A DNA stretch of 64,000 bases from Mesocentrotus franciscanus (GCA_037976565.1 CP137683.1:14093699-14157698), one strand, 5' to 3'; counted from the stretch's first letter, positions 42,748 through 55,600 are shown. Translations and numbers: made by a program. Notes: generated by a model not told the origin, from the sequence alone.

Positions 42748-43522
42748 TTAAAGGGCAAGTCCACTCCAAAAATTACTGACTTTCAATAAAAGCAGAAAAA
42801 TCAGACAAACCAATCAAAAAAAGTTTGAGCAAAATCGGATGACTAATAAGAAAGTTATGAATTTTTGAAAAAGTATGTAAAACTATGGAACAATGAGAAT
42901 CACAACACAAATTGCCAAGATGGTTATCAGTTTGTGACGTCATGTCCTCACAACTTATCAATTGCTTTATATAGTTTAATCCCATTAATTTCCTTTTTAT
43001 CCCCAAAACTTGATTTCCCATGCCTTTGCCCAGGTTATATGATTTGTATCATATTGCATGCATGACATTTCCCAAAACTTTTATGAATTTTGAAGAATTG
43101 ATACTATTTTCTGAATATTGTATCTCGTAATTATTGATTTTTATATAAATAGTTTATCAAAAATTCATTTTTCATGATTTAACTGGACAAAAATTACTCT
43201 TTATTTGTGCATCCACACAAAAACATATTACTAACAATCTAACTTGGATGCTGGTGTGAAGAAATAAGATTCTTAGGGTGAAAATAGGAAATTTATATTA
43301 TCAATATAAAGAAAATAATTAGTGGATAGTGAGGACCATACGTCACAGACTCATGAGTGAGTTGCCAATTTGTGTAGTGATTTTCAAAGTTTTTCATGTC
43401 ATTAAAAATTCATAACTTTCTTATTAGTTATCCGATTTTGCTCAAACTTTTTTTGATTAGTTTGTCTGATTTTTCTGGTTCTATTGAAAGTAAGTTATTT
43501 TTGGAGTGGACTTGGGCTTTAA
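42748..43522. mobile_element. TTAA-flanked MITE, piggyBac-like (family A), 767 bp
   Basis: TTAA lies at 42,748-42,751 and 43,519-43,522. Inverted arms of about 165-180 bp start AGGGCAAGTCCACTCCAAAA and AGCCCAAGTCCACTCCAAAA (opposite strand). They run through GAGCAAAATCGGAT and AAGAAAGTTATGAATTTTT. The interior is AT-rich with no transposase. Confidence 0.85.
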
Positions 43523-46500
43523 AATGAAACTCTCTCGGTGTTTGTTAGAAAAGAACTTCCCCACATAATTACGACCACCTCTTCCCGCATAAGTGGTCCA
43601 AGCTAATTAGTTGCTAACGAAATAATAATGCAACACAATTACTCACCAGGCGCTGGTAATGCTGAAATGCTGCATCTAAGTCAATTCCTTCTTCTGGAGA
43701 TGATGAAGCTTCAATAACCATAACAATTATTGTGTCCATTTTTATACGTTATACCGGGCCGATACTGATAGGGTTTGGGGCAGTTGCTCCCCCCTCCCCC
43801 CAGCAATGCAATTCAAGCATGTTTTTCAAGAAATTATGACTAAACAAAATACATGTAAATATTGCATGAATTCTTTTTGAAAAAAAATGTCAACATTTAT
43901 TTAAGTAAAACTTGATGGTATCAATATAGTTAAAATGCCGTTTTCGGTCCGAATTACAATTACTTTTTCTTTTCCTTCTCGTCCTTACATGTTCGACTTC
44001 ATCTCCCCTCTGTTCATCATATTCCATTCATCCTCTCATCTTTCTTGTTCTTCAGGGTCCCATCTTATAAAGAGTCAGCAAGTCTTCTATCTTTTACGTA
44101 CATTGTTGTGATTCATAATTTTCAACTCTTTATAAGACGGGGCCCCTAGGTCGAATGAATTTCTAACAGGCTTCGCAATGATGCTTTTGCTTTTTTTGTC
44201 ATCTACCATTATAATTTATGCTGGACATGCTCGGATAGCATGTTCTTAAAAAATGTTTTGGTAAGCCATATTTAATGCCCCAAATGATTACAGCCGGTAG
44301 GCCCCTATTACGGTAGGCCCAAAATGTTTAACATTATGTCAAAGCGGCTCGTTAACTTTGCTCGCTCGCAAACAAAGGCCGTATTGTATTATCACGCAAC
44401 AAGGTCTTATTATTAATATTTATATAATTATCATTGAAGTGGAAGTTGAGTTCTGGAAATTGCCTAATTCATCTTTCAATCCATTTGTAATTACACAAAG
44501 ATACGTGAATCAATATAAATTTTTCGAATTTTTTATATACTGCTGTGTTATCTCCAAACAAAAACAAAGAACATAATAATGGAGGAAAAGTTCGGGTGCC
44601 ACCATGCATCAAAACGTCTTTTCCTAATTAAAACTGGGTTATGCGCCGTTTTTAGGTCGGTTGGTTTTGAAAGAGTCTTTTAAAGAAGTGTAATTAATTA
44701 TGTTGTCATCTTTTTCTAGTCAAATTTCGATTAAAAAACAAACAAAACTTTCTGAACCTTCCCAGAACTCAACCCTTCCTCATCGCATTATAGTTAGCCA
44801 CATAATTATGAGTATAATATTTTGTCATGATGTGTTTGTGTGGTGTGGCGGGGTGGTAACATAATGTTTGGGATGCGGATGGCTGCCGCCCTCCCAAAAG
44901 TTTTGGCTAATTACGCCACTGGAGGATGGTGGGGGATATAATTATGGTGCATGGGGCGATAGCTATTACCTTACAATGACTTGGCAAGTATCGTCTAAAC
45001 AATTGGAAATGTTTAGGTACATCTGATCTTCCACAATAATTTAATCATGATAATACAACAATTTATCACAATCTGGTGTACCGTTTCGAAAATAAATGTG
45101 ATTATACTGATAATAATCAAAATTATTATAATGATGAAAATCAATGAAATTGATAATGAGAATTAATAACAAAACAAAAGGTAGACTTCTTGTTGTACTA
45201 AGAGAGACGAGATGCTTAGGCTGCATGCTCAAGATAATCGTCGATGGAACTGCTTATTCCATTATTATAATGCATGGACTTTGAATAAAATTCATGATTA
45301 TATGGATGAAGAAGTAAAAACATGTAATATCGACTATTGACAGTAGTATAGTGATGATAATACTAGAAGACCCCACGCTCTCTCTATCCCACAGAATTCT
45401 TTGCTCAACCCATTTCATTTAATAAAATAAATGGGGGGGGGGCGGGAGGGACCAATAATGTGCTGCGGTTAAATTCATTATGGCCTAGATAGGCCTAACT
45501 ATTTTTTTGCCCCCAATTCAACCTGAAAAAGCTGTAGATCGTCAATAAGAATAAAAAATAAGTAAACATTCCCATTGAAAATAGCATAAAGCACTAATAA
45601 TTATCGTTGTTTCTGTATAGATGGTACTTTTTTTATAGGCCTGCATGGGCAGTTAGGCCTATACATTTTAGTGAAAGGAAGATCTAGGATTTGGGAATAA
45701 CAGGAGCGCTAAATTTTTTGATATTATATTAAGATAAAACTGTAGTGATAGCCTCATTAGTAATGATCATTTGCTTATCGAGGGGGTGTTTTGGGTGTTC
45801 AAATACCCCTTGGAAAACATGGGGTGTTTTAGGTGTTTTAGAATTTTTAAGATACCCTTTATCTGTGTTTTATCGATGGCCCACCCCTGACCAAAAAAAG
45901 AGTAAAACATGTTATTGCTCAAGGGGTTGATGTTGAGGGAAAAAGGAGTGTTCACCCCCCCTCCACGGGCCCCCACCGGTACGTAGTTTTCAAGATTTTT
46001 GAGTAGGTCGCAAAGGGCAATATAACATTTTTTAAACGCCTTTTCGGGGGCCTTCGTTCTCGTGGGCAGGCCCCATACTGAAACAGGAAAGCAAAATTTC
46101 TTATAGCCCCTGCATGCTCCCGACCGCGCAACTAGCTAGAGGCCGCGACAAGCTATGGATTGCACTGGCATATCGATACTATTACCGTAGTAGCATGCAA
46201 ATAATGTAGGGCCTACTCCAAAATCTGCCCAACCCGGTAGACGCAACTGGGAGATCATCTCGGTCAAACACAACAATAATGGGTCTAATTTTCATCTTTA
46301 CGTCATGATTTTCACATAGTTAGTCCAAAAATCTTGTGAGAGGGTATGTTAATCATTTTTTCTTTTTGTCTTCTTTCGGCGGCGATATAAAGCGCAGCCA
46401 CAAAGTACAACGGTACTTTCATGCCGGTATGCCGACAAACATGCATAGCGACCAGGGACTCACGGCAGTAGTATCCGCCCGGCAGGACGGGCGCTTGTTT

Positions 46501-46943
46501 GCCAGCTACCGTAAGTTAGTTAGCTGCTGGTCTTCGAGACACGACAGCACTTTGGTCGTTTCGATGCGGAGCAGCCAGGCGCCAGGCTTCATGGCCAGTG
46601 TGGTGCATAGCATAATAACCACAGTATACAGAGCTAGCTATAGCGCGCGCGCTGTCAGTTTGCACATGGCCATAGTTCACTGAGAGATGGCGCTATATAG
46701 TAACAACAATTATCACAATCGAGCAGTTTGAATTTTGACTTGGACCGTTAGCGAGCACTTGCGAACTGGCATTCTTAGACATTTATTTTGAGCTAGATTA
46801 TCATATTATGACATTATATGATGATTATGTCTTCATATAAACTCTTATATCCATATTTCTAGTATTTCAAACCATGAAATACCTAGTTTCTGTGAGGGCA
46901 AAATTTCGCTCCCACTACTCAACCTTCTCTTTAAAGAGAGGAT
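43523..46943. other. no convincing gene; one small MITE and a CpG-rich patch
   Basis: The MITE at 44,054-44,147 is listed separately. 44,910-44,925 contains a lone CGCCACTGG end. 46,360-46,690 is richer in CpG and has a 115-codon plus frame (46,336-46,683) without recognisable domain or splice sites; it might be a promoter or first-exon region. Confidence 0.45.
44054..44147. mobile_element. 94 bp MITE
   Basis: AGGGTCCCATCTTATAAAGA pairs with the complement of the right end, AGGGGCCCCGTCTTATAAAG on the opposite strand. No target duplication could be assigned. Confidence 0.65.
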
Positions 46944-46966
46944 NNNNNNNNNNNNNNNNNNNNNNN
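46944..46966. other. assembly gap (23 N)
   Basis: A short gap flanked by TTCTCTTTAAAGAGAGGAT on the left. Confidence 0.99.
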
Positions 46967-49079
46967 CCGTTGATCTCACAACAGAGGAGTGTGACGTTTG
47001 TGTACGTGCAGGGGTTCACTGCATACCTTGCCTAGTAAGGAAATGGGAACAATCTGATTTTGGTTTGTCTCTAGACTCCTTAAATGTTTTTGGTCGTAAA
47101 GTGAACCAATCATCAAAAAATGGTTTAATCTGTATATCATGGGTTTCAGGTGGCTATACTGGATTCAAATTATGAGCGTCAAATATTACTTAAAAACTAT
47201 AGAAAAATATAGCAACTTGAAATACACTCTCAATGAATATGCTCACATGGAGTATCCCTAGTCAAAATAAAATAGTCTATATTGTATATTAGATGAAAGT
47301 AGTGAAAAGATGGTACAGAAATATGTTGGACTATTTTCAACCCTGAAATCTTTTGTTTTAAATCCTTAGCTTAAAAAATGTGCTCTTTATCTGTTTTTCA
47401 TTTTTTGCATAAGAAAATAGAAGAAAAATTGTCTACTTTTCTAGAAAATACCTTAAAGATGTAGAGAAAATAGCCACACACAAAAAAAATCGCATGAAAA
47501 AACAACCGGGGGAGGGGGGGGGGGCACACTGAATTTGATGTTACCCTTCATTTTCTTCATACTCTTAGATGTAACAGTTAACCCACAGAATGTCAGATGA
47601 AGTTAATTTTGATTGGTTTCATGAAGGAGATAACTTCTTGGTTTCATATATTCTTGTTTGCTATAAATACAAATGTGTTTTACATGAAGGTGATGAGTAC
47701 ACTTTAAAGCCCATGTACAGTTTTGGGAAGGCCCCCAAAACTATGTTATATTTTTAAATATTGTTTTGTTATAGTTGATAAGTAGCAAGATTTTAACAAT
47801 TCTGAGCTGCTATGAAGTTGTTTTCTCTTTGTTAGGATATTAAAGTGTACCAATCACCTTCCAAAATAATGTATAGCTAGAATGTATAAAATCAACCCCA
47901 AAACATTCCTGGGCATTGTATACATGTAGGTCACCGATTGAGGAATATGAAAAAAGAGAATATTATAAAGAACAATTTTGGGCATAGCTTAAAGTTTTAC
48001 CAATAAATTTACTTGAGGGTGGAATTTCCATAATTACTCAAAAAATTATACCAAATATCATTATGTAAATCAAATTTAAATCAGACTTCCCAATACCACA
48101 ACGATTTCAGGATTGATGATAGGGTTGCTATGGCAACAACATTTTATATGTGTGACGGGAAAGAATGTCTGGTGTTGCCCTAATTATGATGTAAGCGCTA
48201 TTTTCTAGTTGTATTGATTAGGAAACTTAATTCACATTGTACATGAATATTGTGTTTTACAATACATAGGCATAATAATTATTACAAATATGGAGAAAAA
48301 AAATCATTTGATAAAACACAAGTGGTACATGTACATGTATATCTGTATTCTTATGGTACAATGTAAACTTATATAGTGTATGTCATTGGTTGAGAGCCAT
48401 AAGAGCGTTGTTTCAAAGTATATGAGTCATTGTCTCTCTGTTTCCAAACAGATGATAGTCTCAATGCCTTTTTTAATGATTGGTTTGTTAAAAAAGTGGT
48501 GGAACCTATATCTGTACCTAACTTTAGCTCTAAATCTGGTCAAAAATAGAATTGCAACACTATCTTGAAATCTATATTTTGATGACATGAAGCTCAGAGG
48601 AAACGTTGCTAGAGGAAATGTTGGCTCACCTGAGTTTTTTAAAGAACTTTCACAAAATAGGTCTCATGCACTTTTTTTCTCATCCATTTTTTAATGTGAG
48701 TAACTGACAATTAAGAATTGCCATAATTTGACTTTTTGCAATATTTGTTGTTGGACCTGCGTTGATTAATCTACTCACAGGTTATTTTTATGTTTACTGA
48801 GAGTGAATTAACACTGCAATATCTCTTTGTAGAAGTAATATTACAGCTCACATATTGACATGCAGCCCAATAAATGAAGAGGAAAACAAGTTCTGGTGAT
48901 TGGTACACTTAAACACCCTTCTGGCTCTCTGCAGATGATGCAGATGATACATCTGCAATAGGCATCAACATCTACTTTAGATTGCAATCCAACCTAGCTA
49001 GATATGCTTCTAACAAAGTGGAAAATCCCATAGGAACAATTATAGGACATGACATAACAAATTGGGATGGGATGATTTT
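46967..49079. other. no gene seen
   Basis: AT-rich DNA. A G-run occurs at 47,507-47,523. No exon-like frame exceeds background. Confidence 0.5.
48124..48137. promoter_or_regulatory. RFX-type X-box motif
   Basis: GTTGCTATGGCAAC is a palindromic X-box variant with the usual 14-base layout. Confidence 0.35.
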
Positions 49080-49631
49080 ATAACAACCTTTATCTGTTAC
49101 ATGTACAGGTATGTACACAAAATAACTTTAGGTATTCCCTCTCTCATTTTTTTTATGGAGTACATGTGATTTGCCTTGACAGAAGGAAGCTACTGTAATT
49201 TTAATTTTTTCAAAAATTAATGGGAAAACACACCTATAAAGTATTTTAATAAGCACTTTTATGTTTTACATAATGCAGATTTTTTAATTTTTTAAAATTT
49301 AGTGTCAAGTATTTTTACCCTAAAAATATGAAATTTGTGGAATTTGAAAATTGCTTTCATAACAACCTCTATCTGTTACATGTATGTACACAAAATAACT
49401 TTAGGTATGCCCTCTTTCATTTTTTTATGGATTACATGTGCTTTGCTTTGACAGAAGGAAGCAACTGTAATTTTAATTTTTTTCAAAAATTAATGGGAAA
49501 ACACACCTATAAAGTATTTTAATAAGCACTCTTATGTTTTAAATAATGCAGATTTTTTTAATTTTTTAAATTTAGTGTCGAGTATTTTTACCCTAAAAAT
49601 ATGAAATTTGTGGAATTTGAAAATTGCTTCC
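49080..49631 (+). repeat. recent tandem duplication, unit about 276 bp
   Basis: 49,080-49,357 and 49,358-49,631 run in parallel from ATAACAACCT-TATCTGTTAC to TGGAATTTGAAAATTGCTT with few differences. Their middle contains AATTAATGGGAAAACACACC in both. Confidence 0.9.
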
Positions 49632-50250
49632 TTTTTATCACTGTAGGGTATTTTAAAACAAAGATTTAACATGTAAACCAATGAAAATTTTGAGAATATG
49701 AATTGATGATATATTACATGATCAAAGTGGAAGGTTTCTCCATATTACATGGTAGTCATGACTCACAAGACCAACAATTATTCTGTATCCCCTATTTACA
49801 GTGATTTCTACCTTAAAACGTTCATAGGCTTCTAGCTTTTAAGTTTGTCCCATAAAACAACAATTAACAACAACAACAGCAAGATCTTTCAATCTACAAA
49901 ATTTATCTGATTTTTTTAAAGTTACCGGTAATAAAAACACACAGCATAGTAAAACATGTATACTGAGATTTTATTTTGAATATTGTTCATGTACATGTCT
50001 GTAAGGCTTTCAACTTGTAACATGTGGATGATTGTGCATCTACATGCATATTTACATTCTAGATCATGGGTTTTGCCTTGTAGGAGTAATTCAAACAAAC
50101 CAAAACAAAGAAAATGTGAAGATCCCTTCTATGATCCCACGCTGGCAATGTAAACTGAACAAGCTGCCATGTAATGCAAACTTTCTTGATGCGCCCTGAA
50201 TACTGCCTTGCGCCCTCTCGAGCAGGAACGCATCAAGGAGGTAGACGACA

Positions 50251-50264
50251 GTTGCCGTGGCAAC
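50251..50264. promoter_or_regulatory. RFX-type X-box motif
   Basis: GTTGCCGTGGCAAC is a perfect palindrome apart from the central two bases. It lies in a GC-richer patch (50,140-50,290) with an inverted TTGATGCG/CGCATCAA pair. Confidence 0.4.
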
Positions 50265-50928
50265 GGGATGTGAAGGCATCTGTGTACTTGTCGGGGGATG
50301 GATAGCTATTGATAGCGTAGTAGGAGGAAGATGGTGTGTAATGATGATATGTGCACATAATATGTATGTATGTCTCAGTTGTAAGATCAATATACATTGA
50401 TGCAATTATCTGCCGGGCACCAGAGGAGTATTGACTCAATTTTGTTGATATGGATATCATCGTGCCGTTCACACATGGAAGAAAGAGAGAGAAAGTTTAA
50501 AACAAAAATGAAATAGATTTTAAGGTTTCATGTTACATGTTGGATAAAATTAATAGTCGTTGGCTGCCAGCAAGTAGGACATTGGCACTATTGTATTGTC
50601 ATTGGCGGTAATGGCTTTCTTGCTGACGTTATAGTCTGTTGAGAGCCAGAAGGGTGTGAACTCTTTTTTTTCTTCACAGATTTAACAACCCTTTGAATTA
50701 CGAAAAGGGAACAGAAGAAATTATTATGATATAGCATTGCATGTCATGAGCATGTAATGATTAGTTTGTTGATTGTTGAAAGAGGTCTTATTAAACTAGC
50801 AACACTTCAATTTTAGTACAAGCTCTTCTGTCAACTGACACAACTTATTAACGAACAAAAAATTAATGAGCAAGCAAGCAAACAAACAAACAATTGTAAG
50901 TTTTTAAAAAAAGTTGCATTATGCCATG

Positions 50929-51579
50929 TTAAAGATACTATGTCCCTTTTGGAGCCAACATCAAATTCTGTTGAACTTTGCAGGAATTATGAATATATCA
51001 TGTATGTCCTATCTGTGAAATTTAAACATTAGCAGTGTCCTATTATTCAAATTATGCAAGGAAACCAGGGGGGCGTTTCATCAACATTTGTCCTCCGACA
51101 ACTGTCAGCGCCGACTAAATTTGACCAATCAGAGGCCTGGAAAATAGTCGGTGAAAATGATATTAGTCGGTGAAAACCACCGACTAATTGATTCATGAAA
51201 CGCCCCCCAGTTTACCTTCTAGACTTCACTGTCAGACACTATTGAGTGACTGACTGACATCTTTTTTTGTTGGTAATAACATACATAACATGAGCCATCA
51301 ATAACCCACTACTTGTAATGGCCAAAATTAAACTGATTGAATCTTTGTGCAGCACAAAACGTACCATTCGGTAAAAGGGTCTGACAATCAGACTATTACT
51401 TAGGTGATTGCAATCACTTAAGTCGATTTTGACAACTAATGGTCGTTATTTTCCCACAAAAAAGACATTTTCAAGCCATTTCGTTTTGAGGGAAGTTCTA
51501 AATTAGTATTATCTTTCAAATGCTGTTGGAATTTAATCTTTTCATTTTTTGGCCTGCAAATGGGACATAGTACCTTTAA
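50929..51579. mobile_element. TTAA-flanked element (family B), 643 bp
   Basis: TTAA lies at 50,929-50,932 and 51,576-51,579. The ends are AGATACTATGTCCCTTTTGG and, inverted, AGGTACTATGTCCCATTTGC. Positions 51,030-51,575 match 13,497-13,960 in the opposite orientation. It is interrupted by the small MITE at 51,068-51,208. The 61-codon minus frame is not a gene. Confidence 0.8.
51068..51208. mobile_element. 141 bp MITE nested in the TTAA element
   Basis: The ends are GGGGGGCGTTTCATCAA and TTCATGAAACGCCCCCC. The related copy at 13.9 kb lacks it: there GGAAACC continues directly into TGTTTACC (13,915-13,930 on the opposite strand). The duplication is short, AG or at most CCAG. Confidence 0.8.
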
Positions 51580-51840
51580 GCCCAGCTTATAATGATTCTT
51601 TCCCTTGAAGGATTCTCTCATTTAATGAATCTCTTCTGAATAACAACTCAAATGCCCTTTGAGTGGTGGATTTTGTTTGTTTATTTCTTTGGACATGTAC
51701 GTTTGTGTGTTTGTACATGTATGTTTGTATGTTTGTTTTTGTAGTTATTTGTTTGTTCTTGTGGAGCCTTTTTAAGCACTTTCAATTTAAAAGCCATTTA
51801 TTTAAAAACACCAGAAAGATACATGGGTTAATGAAGAAGA

Positions 51841-51876
<36 letters not shown>

Positions 51877-51895
51877 AAAGGGAGAGGAGATGTAA
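51841..51895. repeat. (GA)n microsatellite
   Basis: An uninterrupted AGAGAG run followed by GAAAGGGAGAGGAG. Confidence 0.95.
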
Positions 51896-52154
51896 AAGAG
51901 TGGATCAGGCAAAAGCCTTGCTGATGCTTTTACATCCAAAAATATTGAAACGATATCAAGCAGAAAAAACGGAATATCATAAAATGGAATACTTCATTAG
52001 ATATTTATAAGCAGCACTTATATGATTAGAGCATGAATTATTTTTTTCATGTTAATCCTATGTATTGAAAACCAAACTTTTGTAGCAATGATACGTTTTT
52101 AAAGGAATCCTTGCCTTTCTTCACTGACATGCACTTGTCACTACTTCTTGTAAA

Positions 52155-52540
52155 AGTCTCTCTCTCTTTCTATACCTCTTTCACCTTTCTTTCTCTCTCG
52201 CCCTTTTACTTTCTCTCCCCCTCTCTCTCCCCTCTCTCTTTCCCTCCTTTCCTCTCCCCATCTCCCTCCTTCACCCTCTTCCCCTCTCTTCCCATCTCCC
52301 TCTCCCTCCATCCCTCTCTTTCTCTCTCTCTCTCCCTTCCTCCTTTCCTCTCCCCATCTCCCTCCTTCACTCTCTTCTCCTCTCTGTCTCTCTCTTCCGT
52401 CTCCCTCTCTCCCTCTTTCCCCCTCTCCCTTTTTCTCTCCTTCCCTCTCCTTCCCTCTCCTCCTCCTCTCTCCCTCTCCACTCCCTCTCGCTCTATCCTT
52501 CACTCTTGCTCTGTCATTCACACTCTCTCTCTCTCTCTCT
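52155..52540. repeat. pyrimidine-rich (CT)n tract, about 385 bp
   Basis: Nearly pure C/T on the plus strand, about 500 bp upstream of the adenylate cyclase exon. The 183-codon Ser/Leu/Pro plus frame and the Arg/Glu/Gly minus frames are low-complexity artefacts. Confidence 0.95.
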
Positions 52541-53041
52541 GCATGCTCCTATCTTGTGAAGATATGAATGTATCGCATGTGATCGCATGTGAGTGCATGC
52601 AAGATATGCCAAGAGCTGGAAGGGCTTTAACTAATTATGTTTTACATTACTTTAACAGATGATAGGATGATTGTTGAAAAGTTTATTTTATAATAACTTA
52701 TTTCCTTTTAAAATTCTGAATATTTCCTTGTGATTGTACTGCAAGAGATATGACTAAGAAGTTGCTTAAGAAAACTACAATTGTTCATAGGTCTTGGCTT
52801 GCTATTGATGTGTGGTAATGAAATTCGTGTATTGGAATGTGATGATGTGTGTGTAATGATGTAGAAAAGGAGAAGAGAAAAAACAAATTGAGAAAGGAAG
52901 TGATTTGTCTTTTGAACATGTTATTATGACTGTGTGTGTTTGTTTGTGGGGATGTGTGTATGTTGCAGTGATTGTGTGTAAGATGACCTTAATGAAATGA
53001 GCACTCATAAGCCCCTTGGGGTTCTCCTTGTTTCATTACAG
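52541..53041 (+). other. intron sequence upstream of the adenylate cyclase exon
   Basis: It ends in a good polypyrimidine tract and acceptor (TTCTCCTTGTTTCATTACAG at 53,022-53,041), which implies at least one further 5' untranslated exon upstream. The TG-rich region at 52,925-52,980 is simple sequence. Confidence 0.55.
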
Positions 53042-54078
53042 ACCAATCAACCAATCGGTGAGTGCGCTGTCCCGCCATGTCGAGTGAAGCTCAGCCAGCA
53101 ATCAGCCAATCAGCATTGGGCTCCTCCATCAGCCTGCGTCGCTCTGCCTGGGAGAAGAAAGAGCTAGAGAAGAAGGAGGATGAGAGGGCACTTGTTACCT
53201 CATCACACAGTCAGGCAGAGCTTCGGCAGGAGGAAGAGGCTCATCTTGGTCCCGCTCACACCAATCTTCACGTTGATCCTCCTCACGCTATGCCTACCGA
53301 AAACAACCACCACCATGCTGCCTCCTACCACCATCCCCCTAACAGGCCGAGCAGTAGCACGTCAACACGAAGTGCCCAGTCCAGAAAGTCAGCATGGGAT
53401 GAGCCGGCGCGGGACAAGCGGGTCACCCCGGTCGTCCCGCAGAAGAAAACGACAGAAGTCGGGCAACACGGGGACGTTCGGGTGCGCTCGGTCGAACTCC
53501 AAGAGGTGAATGGCAGGCCGCGGGACGGGGAGCCTGATTTAATGTTGGACATCACCTGTATGGAATCAATTAAAGGATTTACCAAAGTCTTCAAATCGAA
53601 AAAGTTTAAATCTCCTCAATTAGAGGACCTTTATCAACGCTATTTCTTCAGCCTGAACAAGAGCAGTTTATCGAGCTTGCTTGGTCTCATCGCTCTAACT
53701 GTTATCGTCATTTTAGGGTTTCACTACGGAGCCGGTCTTACGTCATGGATTAAAGGGGCTTTTCTAGGACTTTTTGAAATTGTGTTTATCGTGCTAGGAG
53801 TCTTGTGCAATCGGAATTCTTTCACCCCAAGACAATTACGCTTTGTGTGCTATGTGGTATTGGCGCTTCTAGGAGCAATTGTAATCATCGATGTCCTCGA
53901 CACTGAGCCCAGGTCAGCGACCGCGGGGGTCTGGACCACCGTCTTTATCATCTATTTGGTCTATACGCTTCTGCCGGTGCGGATGCGACTTGCGGTAATG
54001 TTTGGATTGGTTTATTCTATACTTCATGTGGCATGTGCAGTTGGAAGAAACTCTCAAGACAGTTTTCTCTGGAAGCAG
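53042..54078 (+). CDS. adenylate cyclase type 5/6-like, first coding exon
   Basis: The exon runs from the acceptor at 53,041 to a donor AAGCAG|GTGAGC at 54,078. The likely start is the ATG at 53,077 (GCC before, strong context), giving 334 codons ending in phase 0. Residues 1-160 form a low-complexity cytosolic tail with a His/Pro-rich part (68-90). The conserved juxtamembrane block KSKKFKSPQLEDLYQRYFFS (173-192) is followed by helices at about 199-217, 226-244, 254-274, 283-301 and 304-323. YTLLPVRMRLAV (296-307) and DSFLWKQ (328-334) match ADCY5/6 at the same positions. These enzymes make cAMP from ATP at the plasma membrane, under G-protein and calcium control. The sixth helix and both catalytic domains must lie in later exons beyond the window. 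Assignment to 5/6 rather than another class is by remembered similarity. Confidence 0.88.
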
Positions 54079-54825
54079 GTGAGCTTAATGCTTTCTTACT
54101 TTATTTCACCAAGTTACATCCTTTAATAACTCTTTGTGTTAATGAATTTTCACAGGTATCAAGAAAACATTTCATGAGACAATTTCTGTACACAGGCGAA
54201 ATTTAATCTTTTCATTGATTACTGTTATAAAACTCATTTCAGAAGACACATTTTGTAATAACATATGATTCTTGTCATTGCCCACTCTGCTAATATTGTA
54301 TGTTTTGGGAAAGTATTAACTCTATGTAGAATGATATGAGTTAATCCCTTTCTGGTTTCAAACAGGGGATATTGTTTCTTGAAATATTCCCAACACAATA
54401 CATTTCAAATTAGGAGAAGAAAATAAATAGGTATTTTTGTGAAAAAGGAATTTAATGCATTATGAACCCGCAGGCAATTGAAAGGGTCAAAGAAATGCAT
54501 ATTGAATAGATCAAATTGACCTGATTTATTATAACTTCATGTATATTGAAGTTTTCCCCTTTAAATAATTCATTTTTTTAATAGGTTGCAACAACATGGT
54601 CTACTGATTGCATATGATACGGCTGTTTCTTTTGCCATATCTTTTTCTTTTATCAGTTTGCTTATCCATTTTATCTTTACTGTACTCTCTCCATTCAAAT
54701 GTACATGAACATGATAGAAGATACCACAAAAGTGGAATATGAGTCAAGTAAAAATTGCAATAATTTTGAAGAATATGCAAAACTTCCAGCAGATATTCTC
54801 CTTTGATTTTAATCATTACAAAGTC
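54079..54825 (+). other. start of the adenylate cyclase intron; no exon seen
   Basis: AT-rich intron sequence. No second cyclase exon could be found between here and the window end, so this intron is at least 9.9 kb if the gene is complete. Confidence 0.6.
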
Positions 54826-54881
54826 TTAAAAGAGAGATTGAGAAAATGAGAGAGAAAGAGATAGGGAGAGAGGTAGGGAAG

Positions 54882-54916
<35 letters not shown>

Positions 54917-55160
54917 AAGAAACAGAGGAAGAGAGAGAGAGAGAGAAAGAGAAAGAGAAGAGAGACAGAGAGAGAGAGACAGAGAGAAAGAGAAGAGAGA
55001 CAGAAGAGAAGAGATGAGAAGAGAAGAAAAGAAGAGTGCAAAAGAGAAAGATACAGGGTATAAAGAAAGAAAGGAAGAGAGAGAAATAAGAGAAAGAGGG
55101 AGAGAGAAGAGAAGAGAAGAGAAGGAGAGTGATATAGAGAGAGAGAGATGTAGGGGATGA
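54826..55160. repeat. purine-rich (GA)n tract
   Basis: About 330 bases of GAGAGA/GAAAGA on the plus strand. The frames over it are artefacts. Confidence 0.95.
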
Positions 55161-55484
55161 AGAAAGAGACTTGTGAGATTGTTGCAGAGGTTATATTTTC
55201 ATAAAGGTGTGAAGGAGGGATATTCCCGAATTGTTCAGTTTTTTAGATTTACTTCGAAAACAAGTCTCGGTTGAATAACAAAAATTAGAACTTGCCCTAA
55301 ACATTCTGATTGCGTCTTTGTGAAGCAAAACTCATCATAGCATTGCTTTCATATTTACATGTGTGAGTGGGTAGGGATGGTTATGATAAAACATGTAACC
55401 ACAGGAGGTTAGGAGGGGGATGGGGGGAGCAGAAGGAACGGAATGAAAGTAAGCAAAGCAAAGCAGAAATGGATGGAAATAGAG

Positions 55485-55497
55485 GAAGAGAGAGAAG

Positions 55498-55529
<32 letters not shown>

Positions 55530-55600
55530 AAGAGAGGAAGAGAGAGAGAGAGAGAGAGAGAGGGGGAGAGAGAGAGAGAGGGAGGGAGAGAGAAATATAG
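55485..55600. repeat. (GA)n microsatellite
   Basis: Long GAGAGA runs with GGGGGAG and GGGAGGG interruptions. Confidence 0.95.

Noticed and set aside
52111..52662. 183-codon plus frame upstream of the cyclase exon
   Set aside because: A translation of a pyrimidine tract; no splice or start context.
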